This document shows, in pieces, positions 1 to 5,252 of a stretch of DNA of 5,252 bases (positions are counted from its first letter, which is position 1; every line of letters starts with the position of its first letter). The translations under genes and the position numbers were made by a program. The notes under the pieces were generated by a model. The model searched no databases and had not been told where the DNA came from. It worked only from the letters and a program-made list of their open reading frames with translations. The DNA comes from Anaerolineaceae bacterium (GTDB lineage: Bacteria; Chloroflexota; Anaerolineae; Anaerolineales; Anaerolineaceae). The DNA is taken from the NCBI GenBank assembly GCA_028714615.1, contig JAQTMA010000278.1:1-5252 (forward strand), written 5' to 3'.

Positions 1-2
1 TC

Positions 3-131
3 GGCCTCACCCTCTCCACCTTCTTCGGCTCGCTGCAGTACCACAAGGCTGGCACCGTCATCCTCTTTATCGTCGTCGTGGTCGCCCTCATGGATTTCAC
101 CAGCGCCAGACTACGGCAGCAGTTGGTTTAA
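3..131 (+). CDS. C-terminal fragment of an ABC transporter permease, PhnE-like (5' end outside window)
   Basis: The only plus-strand gene. Reading from base 3, the frame is open for 42 codons to a TAA at 129-131, and the gene starts left of the window. The visible protein has a loop with 'FGSLQYHKAG', one strongly hydrophobic helix ('TVILFIVVVVALMDF') and a short basic tail ('SARLRQQLV'). A last transmembrane helix followed by an Asp-Phe and an Arg-rich cytoplasmic end is what the C-terminus of PhnE, the inner-membrane permease of phosphonate/phosphite ABC importers, looks like. In that family the permease works with a PhnC ATPase and a PhnD binding protein. The identification is by recall of the family's C-terminal pattern, since only 42 residues are visible; another BPD-type permease remains possible. 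It is convergent with the minus-strand peptide cluster and probably functionally unrelated to it. Confidence 0.68.
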   Translation, partial: GLTLSTFFGSLQYHKAGTVILFIVVVVALMDFTSARLRQQLV

Positions 132-140
132 TCCATCCTC

Positions 141-153
141 CATCCGAGGGATG
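141..153. terminator. Small hairpin in the convergent intergenic gap (possible weak terminator)
   Basis: CATCC (141-145), a three-base loop GAG and GGATG (149-153) form a perfect 5-bp stem. It lies just after the plus-strand stop (131) and just past the minus-strand stop (170), where a shared terminator would be expected. No run of T follows on either strand, so it is not a convincing intrinsic terminator. It may only add to the structure at 165-188. Confidence 0.25.
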
Positions 154-164
154 CCGCAAGGACA

Positions 165-188
165 GCCGATCATCGCAAAGCGATCGGC
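165..188. terminator. Hairpin spanning the stop codon of the C25 protease gene
   Basis: GCCGAT (165-170) pairs with ATCGGC (183-188), and inside it CGC (174-176) pairs with GCG (180-182), leaving a 3-base bulge (171-173) and a 3-base loop. The stem overlaps the last five codons and the TGA stop (170-172) of the minus-strand gene. Neither strand shows a T-tract after it, so Rho-independent termination is doubtful. Its position between convergent genes suggests a transcript-end structure, but it may be coincidental. Confidence 0.25.
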
Positions 189-3136
189 AAGAAGATAGTT
201 CCCAATTCCGGGGCAGGACTCATGGCGAGAGGTAGAGCAGGATCCCCGAACAGTTCGTACGTATCAATCAACGCGCGGTTCGAGCTCGAGTTGGCATACA
301 GGAAATACTTGGCCTGATTCGTAGCCCATCCCAGGCTGCCGGTGTGATCCCGGTAAATCGCCTGAAAAATTCCACGATCCAATAGTTCGTGGCCGGTAGA
401 CAATCCCAAGCCGGTAGGTGACCAGGTGGCGACTGCGCCGGCGCCGTTGGGAGCACGCACTATGCTTTCATCTAAAGACGAGGCATCTGTCGTTGGGGAA
501 GAAGGGTGGATGTAATACCCGGTCAGGCAGGTCATTGGGATAATAATCGGCAGATTCTGTTCGTTTGCTAAAAGAGGTATATCCGTCTTCTGAAAGAGTT
601 GATCCGTTGACCAGAAGGTGGTACTTGCATGGCCATTGTAGTGAATAATTCCTCGCCCCTGGTTCAACCCATCGAGGATGGCCTGGCGAGTAGCTCCGAG
701 ATCCGTATGGGTCACCTGGTCATACACCCTATCCACATGGCTGTTCCACGGATTCAAATAGCCGTCGATGATGGCATCCGAAAGAGCCGCGAAATCTCCA
801 GCGCTGGGGTCGAGCTTGTCTGCCACGAACATGACTTTGCGCGACCAATCCCCCGTCGCATGTTGGTCGTAGGATAATATCTTCGCAATCACGTTGCTGG
901 CTTCGCTCGCAGTTTTGACGGGTAACCGCCCGAGCGCCATGTCTGGCAGAATGTCGTCCCCGCTTACCGTTACATATCGATTGTCTGCTGCGGTTTCGCC
1001 CATCCAGGGGTCTACGTCAGCGAGAAATGGTGGAATGAAATTCGGCTCATCCCGTTTGGTGAAGTTCAGGAAATCGTAATTGCCGTCTCCAACCAGAAGG
1101 ACGTAGGCTGGAGCCGGACTCTCCCAATACTGGTACGCATAAGCCAGGAAATCGTGGATAGCCTGGGGGTCAAAGAGGCCATCACGAAATTCGTCGTACA
1201 CATCCATGACGTTGACCACTTTAACCCGGAATCCTTGGGCTGTACGATAATCCGCCAGCGGCTGGACCGCTTCCAAAAAATCGGGGTGGGTAAGGATGAT
1301 GCTATCCGCTCCGTTTTGGGTCGAATGTAGATCAGCGGGATGAGAAAGTACGGCGCTGGCTGGGCCGGGGATGTTCGCCAGGGAGGATGCCAGGTATTGG
1401 CTTCTGGCAGAGATGTGTTGTTGAAATTGGAGGGAATACTGGTCTCCGACAGGGGTAAATGTTAAATTGTTGATGTTCACGGGGTGGATAGGGTCAGTAA
1501 TATCCCACACCAATGAATCTTTCGTCAGCAAACCACGAAGCTCGTACTGCCACGTTCCGGGGTTGTCGCCTGAGAAGTAGGTCACAGAGCCATCAACCGA
1601 ATAGTCTTTGGCATACTCGATTTCGAACCAGTTGACCAGGACGGTCTCCTGGGTGATCCCCTCGGTTAGTGGGCATTCCACCAGGATGCTATTCTGACCT
1701 TCGATCAAGTAGGATTGGGGGAAATTCACAAGAAAGGTGAATTCCTCCTGGGCAGGCCAGGTATTTTCCGCAATCAGATGGCCATTGATGGAGACGTGCA
1801 CATGATGCATGGGGTTGGCGGAGTATCCCTTAAACAACCCTCTCATCTTCGCTGTGGCTGGCTGGTTTGACACGCGGGTCAGGTCAACCGGATAGGTCCG
1901 GGATGACTTCCCAGGTTGATAAACCGTATTCCAATACCACCGATCCTGGTTTACCCCACTCGGATAACCTGACAAATATATTGTATTCTCTTCGAAATGA
2001 ACCAGGCTCTGAAACGCAGATGGGGTATCCCCTGATCCCAGCCTACCATCCGCGGTGGTGATCCGCAAACCATTGGCGCCACCCCAGGTCAGCCAATACA
2101 CATTAGAAGTAATGTAACGCGAACCGTTCTTTTGTCCATAGAATATCAGATAATCGCCAGGGAGAAATTCATGTACGTTTTCACTTTTGACGTAAATAGC
2201 GATCTCGTTACCCTGGCTCGTCAGGCGCAAGGTTTGTGGGTCAATCCTGTCTACCGGGGCGCCCGCAGATTGCAGATCGGAATAGGTAATTCGCACCAGC
2301 CCATCCTGGATTACCTCAAGCTTTATTTCATGGGCTGCCTTCGGCTGGGCAGTAGCGATCGTCACCGCTTTGGTGCGCCAGCGGCGGGCATCATCGTAAT
2401 TGATCACCTGACTTTGGAGGATTGCTTCGTACATCCCTTCGTCGATTGGTTGAGACTGAGCAAACGTCGCTATCGGTGAAGAAAATTGCACCCGCACATG
2501 TAGCTTGGTATAGTAGCGAAGTTTCCGCGTGACGGGATTATACCGAAAAGGTTTCAGCAGCACCTGGGCTACTTGCTGGCTGCGGATCAAGCCAGTGGTA
2601 CCAAGCTCTGCCAGTGGGCCAGGGGGATAGAACTGGTTCTGTTGGTAGGCGCCAAGGTCCGCTTTTAGAATTTCTCCCTGGCTACCGATCTCACCGGTCG
2701 CCGAGCTATTCACCTTCAGTGTGGCGGACGGGCATATATCGAGGTCTTCGATCTCCTGAGGGGGACTTGATTCTATGATCGTCACCAACGTCTCTGAATC
2801 CGGTGGTTGCCCTACCAGGACCCCTTTGACCGGCAGAGCTGGCTCCCCTGCCTTACCGCTCAATCCCCAGCCAGGTATGCGCACCTGGTGGCAATCCCTA
2901 TCGCTGGTTCGAATAAGCTTGACCTGAAACTCAGGAAGATTGAGTTCGAGGGTTACACCCTGGGGGTCGGAAGATTGCAAGCGGACGTCAGTTCCTCCTG
3001 GCGAAGAAGAGGGGAGCTGGCTGGATGGTACGCCGAACAATAGAACCAGGGTGAAGGTGAAATTAACCCAACGGGCAGCAGACCGGTTGATCAATGCAGC
3101 CTTCCTCAATCCTCCCGAGAACATTTCAGGAATCAA
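170..3136 (-). CDS. Secreted gingipain-type cysteine protease (peptidase family C25) with propeptide
   Basis: A 988-residue exported protease. Residues about 11-45 form a signal peptide: a basic stretch (R11, K12, R18, R22) followed by the hydrophobic run 'FTFTLVLLFGV'. Residues about 60-260 resemble the C25 propeptide, including 'PFRYNPVTRKLRYY' (196-209). Residues about 270-590 are a beta-rich middle part that I cannot name. The C25 catalytic domain covers about 611-966, with the family landmarks 'LLVGDGNYDF' (680-689) and 'LGRLPV' (735-740). The catalytic His836 sits in 'YNGHAS' and Cys870 in 'MTCLTG', 34 residues apart and close to the spacing in gingipain R. The domain closes with 'LFGDPALPL'. 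The protein ends in 'IFLPIALR', with no type IX sorting domain. The start is TTG, directly abutting the TGA of the upstream gene, with GGAAG 9 bases before it. ATG at 3122-3124 has no ribosome site, whereas TTG at 3092-3094 has GAGGAAGG 5 bases before it and would give a shorter, more typical signal peptide. As last gene of the row it may mature the peptide outside the membrane, or be a separate secreted protease. Family assignment is strong; the role is inferred. Confidence 0.93.
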   Translation of the reverse strand: MIPEMFSGGLRKAALINRSAARWVNFTFTLVLLFGVPSSQLPSSSPGGTDVRLQSSDPQGVTLELNLPEFQVKLIRTSDRDCHQVRIPGWGLSGKAGEPALPVKGVLVGQPPDSETLVTIIESSPPQEIEDLDICPSATLKVNSSATGEIGSQGEILKADLGAYQQNQFYPPGPLAELGTTGLIRSQQVAQVLLKPFRYNPVTRKLRYYTKLHVRVQFSSPIATFAQSQPIDEGMYEAILQSQVINYDDARRWRTKAVTIATAQPKAAHEIKLEVIQDGLVRITYSDLQSAGAPVDRIDPQTLRLTSQGNEIAIYVKSENVHEFLPGDYLIFYGQKNGSRYITSNVYWLTWGGANGLRITTADGRLGSGDTPSAFQSLVHFEENTIYLSGYPSGVNQDRWYWNTVYQPGKSSRTYPVDLTRVSNQPATAKMRGLFKGYSANPMHHVHVSINGHLIAENTWPAQEEFTFLVNFPQSYLIEGQNSILVECPLTEGITQETVLVNWFEIEYAKDYSVDGSVTYFSGDNPGTWQYELRGLLTKDSLVWDITDPIHPVNINNLTFTPVGDQYSLQFQQHISARSQYLASSLANIPGPASAVLSHPADLHSTQNGADSIILTHPDFLEAVQPLADYRTAQGFRVKVVNVMDVYDEFRDGLFDPQAIHDFLAYAYQYWESPAPAYVLLVGDGNYDFLNFTKRDEPNFIPPFLADVDPWMGETAADNRYVTVSGDDILPDMALGRLPVKTASEASNVIAKILSYDQHATGDWSRKVMFVADKLDPSAGDFAALSDAIIDGYLNPWNSHVDRVYDQVTHTDLGATRQAILDGLNQGRGIIHYNGHASTTFWSTDQLFQKTDIPLLANEQNLPIIIPMTCLTGYYIHPSSPTTDASSLDESIVRAPNGAGAVATWSPTGLGLSTGHELLDRGIFQAIYRDHTGSLGWATNQAKYFLYANSSSNRALIDTYELFGDPALPLAMSPAPELGTIFLPIALR

Positions 3137-3589
3137 TCAAACCATCTTCCGCAGCCGCCTGAAGATCACCAGGAGAATCCTGCGTAACGGCGCCATGAAC
3201 AGCCATACCCTGACCAATAGTACCGTTCCGGTGTTGTTGATCGCAATGGGTTGGTTATCTCGTAATATCCTGTGGGCGCGCCCGACAATGTCGGAACTTG
3301 AAACAATACCATCCGGGCGGACCAATGCATCCCCTTGAACGATGTAAGCGCCATCCCGGATTGCAACCACCCGGTGAAGCACCAGCAGGTAGGGATGCAG
3401 CCGACAAAGAATTACATCCCCACAATCAAGCTCTTCTGGTTTGACCGGTTCGATTTCTACCAGGTCACCATCCAGGATAAACGGGCGCATGCTAGTTCCC
3501 AGCGCCTTGAAGCGTAAACCGTTTCCACTTTGCAGGATATCGGTTGCCAGTTTTTGGAAATCGATGGGGTCTACGAGGAGATCAGGCAT
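3137..3589 (-). CDS. S26-type signal-peptidase-like serine protease
   Basis: A 150-residue protein carrying the main S26 boxes. 'GTSMRPFILDGDLVEI' (31-46) holds the nucleophile Ser33. 'LVLHRVVAI' (69-77) has His72 where bacterial LepB has the general-base Lys, as in the ER/archaeal-type enzymes (Sec11). 'VQGDAL' (84-89) matches the conserved Gly-Asp box. It is much shorter than LepB and has no N-terminal membrane anchor: residues 1-25 look like a soluble helix. The only hydrophobic stretch is C-terminal (about 121-144), interrupted by Arg and followed by a basic end. The ATG start overlaps the end of the kinase gene by 19 bases and has no clear ribosome-binding site, suggesting translational coupling. 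Short S26/S24-like proteins of this kind are common beside HPr-kinase-like proteins in RiPP clusters (established context). Here it may cut the precursor's leader or process an exported partner (inference). A non-peptidase regulatory role is the main alternative. Confidence 0.85.
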   Translation of the reverse strand: MPDLLVDPIDFQKLATDILQSGNGLRFKALGTSMRPFILDGDLVEIEPVKPEELDCGDVILCRLHPYLLVLHRVVAIRDGAYIVQGDALVRPDGIVSSSDIVGRAHRILRDNQPIAINNTGTVLLVRVWLFMAPLRRILLVIFRRLRKMV

Positions 3590-4443
3590 TGTACGTAGTC
3601 CACAGCGCGTTGGTCAGGGGTGAAACCAAGCTCGTAACAGGGGATGGTGCTGCTCAGGTCTTCAAGGAACTCAAGCGTATTCGCCATCCCGTCACGATCC
3701 CAGAAGGGTAAGTAAGCTCGTGGCAATAATAAGGAAATAGCCTCCGCCGGCCGAAGAGGACGAGCGATATTCTCGCTGGCGTGTTGTAGAACGAAAAGCC
3801 GTTCTAGGGAAGCTGGTCCTGGCTTCGCAACTGTGTCTTTTCCATGCCAGGGTGTTCCATGAAGCCAAAAACAACCGTCCTGTTTCCGGACAGCAACCCG
3901 TTCATCACAGAATAAAGTTGCTCCAGCGTATCTCTTCCATAGAATTGCGGTTGTAGATTTACCTGCTCCGGATATCCCTGTAAAAATCAACCCTCGTCCT
4001 GTACTTGTCTGCAAGCCACAAGAATGGAGCATCACGCCGCAGTGTCTGGAGAGAAGCCAAACTGCCAATAAATGATCCAGGCCGGGGGGAAGTAATTCGA
4101 TTGAGCCATTTTCGTTTCTCTGTCCAAGGCCGACCGAAATGTATAATTCTCCACAGTCTCCATCTGGATTCAAGATAAGCGTATAGGTTCCATTGGTATG
4201 CCATTGGTCCGTAACAAAAAGGCGAATGGCTGTTTGTCGACCGACATGATAAGTGGACCAACTCGTTGATACAAAAACAGGATCGCCTAATTGGTCCTCG
4301 GGATAATCGGTGGGGTATACCGTTATACAAACTTCAGGAGAGCCGGTGATGAAAAAATCTCGGTGGAATAAGGCGGCCGGAAGAACCCATTCCGGCAAAT
4401 TGAAGTTAAATTCGACTTTTATCCCACCCAGTGAAAGGATCAC
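3571..4443 (-). CDS. HPr-kinase-like P-loop kinase of RiPP clusters
   Basis: A 290-residue, apparently full-length protein. The N-terminal half (about 1-125) is a beta-rich domain of unknown role beginning with the family-like 'GGIKVEFNFNLPEW'. The kinase core follows: 'LHSCGL' (139-144), a Walker A loop 'GISGAGKST' (156-164, bases 3952-3978) with Lys162, 'CDERVAVR' (179-186) with the acidic pair Asp180/Glu181 where the Mg-binding residues lie, 'HGTPWHGK' (195-202), and 'LPFWDRDG' and 'IPCYELGF' near the C-terminus. These signatures belong to HPr-kinase-related proteins found in peptide-maturation clusters, frequently labelled PEP carboxykinase in databases. Relatives in lasso-peptide clusters (PadeK, ThcoK) phosphorylate the C-terminal Ser of the precursor. 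No HPr is visible here, so the precursor at 4487-4678 is the natural candidate substrate (inference). The start is GTG at 4441-4443 with no good ribosome site; the in-frame stop TAA at 4474-4476 limits extension. It begins 43 bases after the precursor gene. Confidence 0.85.
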   Translation of the reverse strand: MILSLGGIKVEFNFNLPEWVLPAALFHRDFFITGSPEVCITVYPTDYPEDQLGDPVFVSTSWSTYHVGRQTAIRLFVTDQWHTNGTYTLILNPDGDCGELYISVGLGQRNENGSIELLPPGLDHLLAVWLLSRHCGVMLHSCGLQTSTGRGLIFTGISGAGKSTTAILWKRYAGATLFCDERVAVRKQDGCFWLHGTPWHGKDTVAKPGPASLERLFVLQHASENIARPLRPAEAISLLLPRAYLPFWDRDGMANTLEFLEDLSSTIPCYELGFTPDQRAVDYVQCLISS

Positions 4444-4486
4444 ATTGTACGCTCGTTTGAGAGCTTCGATGAGTTAATGGTTTGCG

Positions 4487-4678
4487 TCAAACATTACATG
4501 TCGTACCGTCGATCTGGCAACCATTAAGGAGGGCTCCCGTGCCGGTAGATCCGGTCAAGCAAATCAGGAGAACGGTTTGTTTGGGTAATAACCCTACAAT
4601 CTCTACATGGGGTTTTTCATAAGGTCGGCGATCTCCTCGGGTATGGTTTTCTTTAGCTTCTCGCTCTGTTCGGTCCAT
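4487..4678 (-). CDS. Candidate RiPP precursor peptide (63 aa) with lasso-type leader motif
   Basis: A 63-residue peptide between a radical SAM/SPASM enzyme and a RiPP-type kinase. Residues 1-27 are strongly charged (Asp, Arg, Glu, Lys, His), as in a leader. Residues 36-63 carry a single charge (Asp57) and are rich in Gly, Thr, Leu and Cys, as in a core. At 20-35 (bases 4574-4621) Tyr20, Pro23, Val25, Gly29 and Thr35 fit Y-x-x-P-x-L-x-x-x-G-x5-T with Val for Leu. This is the leader motif that PqqD-like recognition proteins bind in lasso-peptide systems. The tail holds 'LTGSTGTGALLNG' (41-53) and Cys40, Cys54 and Cys61; the last seven residues are 'GTTCNV' preceded by Asp57. The core lacks Asp/Glu at positions 7-9 after Thr35-Val36, so lasso ring closure is not expected. 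Crosslinking through Cys by the adjacent radical SAM enzyme is a plausible alternative (inference). A perfect AAGGAGG sits 8 bases before the ATG, the best ribosome site in the row, as expected for a highly translated precursor. I do not recognise a named family. Confidence 0.8.
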   Translation of the reverse strand: MDRTEREAKENHTRGDRRPYEKPHVEIVGLLPKQTVLLICLTGSTGTGALLNGCQIDGTTCNV

Positions 4679-4686
4679 TTCGAAAT

Positions 4687-4693
4687 CCTCCTT
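4687..4693 (-). promoter_or_regulatory. Strong Shine-Dalgarno site of the precursor gene
   Basis: On the minus strand this reads AAGGAGG, 8 bases before the ATG at 4676-4678. It lies in the 30-base gap after the radical SAM gene. It fixes the precursor start and is clearly stronger than anything before the GTG of the kinase, the ATG of the S26 protease or the TTG of the C25 protease, so the precursor is probably translated at a higher rate than its neighbours. Confidence 0.85.
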
Positions 4694-4708
4694 ATCAAGG
4701 CTTGCTGA

Positions 4709-5252
4709 TCAATTATCGGTTATACGGAAAGCAGCCGCTCTCAAGTGGCCAACCCTGCAAAAGTATTCAATCGGCTGGTCCATCTGCCCCCCCTCAAGCA
4801 CAGCTTTCCCCGGGCATTGACCACAAAAATCCATCAAACGACAGGTAACGCACCGGCTATTCTCGGCAGCAGGCTGGTTAACCACCTTTGATTGGAACAT
4901 TTCCCAACCATGTGCAAAGGAATTCCTGCGGATGTCATAGCTTTGTGATCGAGATAACAGACAAGGGCTAAGCTGGCCGTAGGGATCAATATGGAAGGTA
5001 TTTTTCCCTGCCCCGCACAGATAAAGCGAGGTATGGTCCGCCGGCCGCGCATCAGCTTGTTTTAGCAAGTCTCGCCATTCCTCCCGCCGGGCTGGGTCGG
5101 ACATATCGACTTGCACCACTTCTTCCGGTGATAGCCGTTGTGCGAACAATTCCTGGTTTCCATCCAGGCCGCCTACCAGCAAGGGGTCGTAACGAAAGCC
5201 AACCCCCCGGCTCTCCGCAAATCCTTTCATCGCTTCCACTTCGCGGCGATTC
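4709..5252 (-). CDS. Radical SAM/SPASM peptide-maturase, C-terminal part (5' end outside window)
   Basis: The frame is open to the window edge, reading 'NRREVEAMKGFAE' at the margin, so the GTG at 5237-5239 is not taken as a start and the gene is partial; about 180 codons are visible. Residue numbers below count from that GTG codon. The seven cysteines of a SPASM domain are all present (bases 4757-5017): C75-x12-G88-x4-C93, including 'IDPYGQLSPC', then C130-x2-C133-x5-C139-x2-C142 ('CVTCRLMDFCGQCPG'), then C161 in 'EYFCRVGH'. SPASM domains bind auxiliary iron-sulfur clusters in radical SAM enzymes that modify peptides, such as sactipeptide, ranthipeptide, PqqE and mycofactocin maturases. The radical SAM barrel with its CxxxCxxC motif should lie beyond 5252 and is not seen. 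The stop is TGA at 4709-4711, 30 bases before the precursor start, so precursor and enzyme are almost certainly partners. The reaction (thioether, C-C bond or other) cannot be told from this part. Confidence 0.9.
   Translation of the reverse strand, partial: NRREVEAMKGFAESRGVGFRYDPLLVGGLDGNQELFAQRLSPEEVVQVDMSDPARREEWRDLLKQADARPADHTSLYLCGAGKNTFHIDPYGQLSPCLLSRSQSYDIRRNSFAHGWEMFQSKVVNQPAAENSRCVTCRLMDFCGQCPGKAVLEGGQMDQPIEYFCRVGHLRAAAFRITDN

Noticed and set aside
629..2479. Plus-strand open frames opposite the C25 gene, up to 115 codons
   Set aside because: They lie wholly inside a clearly coding minus-strand gene, have low-complexity or unfamiliar translations, no good ribosome sites and no recognisable domain.
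2807..3623. Plus-strand open frames across the C25 start and S26 gene, up to 132 codons
   Set aside because: These are antisense to two genes with intact catalytic motifs; the translations show no family features.
3692..4330. Alternative minus-strand frames inside the kinase gene
   Set aside because: They are out of frame with the P-loop protein and contain no motif; the 290-codon frame explains the region.
3571..4443. PEP carboxykinase (ATP) as product name
   Set aside because: The shared part is only the P-loop kinase fold. Length (290 residues), the 'HGTPWHGK' and 'PCYELGF' signatures and the cluster context fit the HPr-kinase-like RiPP proteins, not the roughly 500-residue metabolic enzyme.
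4451..4464. Small hairpin GCTC...GAGC between precursor and kinase genes, considered as an attenuator
   Set aside because: The stem is only 4 bp with no T-tract, so it is too weak to claim as a terminator or attenuator.
4487..4678. Classical lasso-peptide precursor
   Set aside because: The leader motif fits, but there is no Asp or Glu at ring position 7-9 after Thr35-Val36, and no lasso cyclase is visible.
5237..5239. GTG as start of the radical SAM/SPASM gene
   Set aside because: The frame continues open to the window edge with family-like sequence ('NRREVEAMK'), and the radical SAM core must lie upstream; this is an internal Val codon.
1..5252. CRISPR arrays, tRNA or rRNA genes, insertion sequences
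   Set aside because: No regularly spaced repeats, cloverleaf sequence, transposase motifs or terminal inverted repeats were seen; almost every base is inside a protein gene.

Overview
The window is a compact minus-strand gene row that looks like the downstream part of a biosynthetic cluster for a ribosomally made, post-translationally modified peptide (RiPP). At the left edge it meets the end of an unrelated plus-strand transporter gene. Base composition is moderate, roughly half GC. The large secreted protease ends in an 'FLPIALR' tail of the kind seen on many secreted proteins of Chloroflexota (Anaerolineae and relatives). Together with the gene mix, this makes a Chloroflexota-like bacterium my best guess, but no marker gene is present to prove it.

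Layout, left to right: (1) 3-131, plus strand, the C-terminal end of a membrane permease resembling PhnE, the phosphonate ABC transporter permease; (2) 132-169, a short convergent intergenic gap with two small hairpins; (3) 170-3136, minus, a 988-residue gingipain-type (family C25) cysteine protease with signal peptide and propeptide; (4) 3137-3589, minus, a small S26-type signal-peptidase-like serine protease; (5) 3571-4443, minus, an HPr-kinase-like P-loop kinase of the type often mislabelled PEP carboxykinase; (6) 4487-4678, minus, a 63-residue peptide with a charged leader and a Gly/Thr/Cys-rich tail, the likely precursor; (7) 4709-5252, minus, the C-terminal part of a radical SAM enzyme with a complete seven-cysteine SPASM domain, cut by the window edge.

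In transcription order this reads radical SAM/SPASM enzyme, precursor, HPr-kinase-like kinase, S26 protease, C25 protease. Gaps are 30, 43, -19 and 0 bases, so one operon is likely. A reasonable model (inference) is that the radical SAM enzyme crosslinks or otherwise modifies the precursor core, the kinase phosphorylates the precursor or product, and one or both proteases remove the leader or process the exported product. The leader carries Y-x-x-P-x-V-x-x-x-G-x5-T. This matches the lasso-peptide leader motif recognised by PqqD-like (RRE) proteins, but the core lacks the acidic residue needed for a lasso ring. That combination is the most interesting feature of the window. No PqqD/RRE gene, exporter or lasso cyclase is visible here; they would have to lie beyond position 5252.
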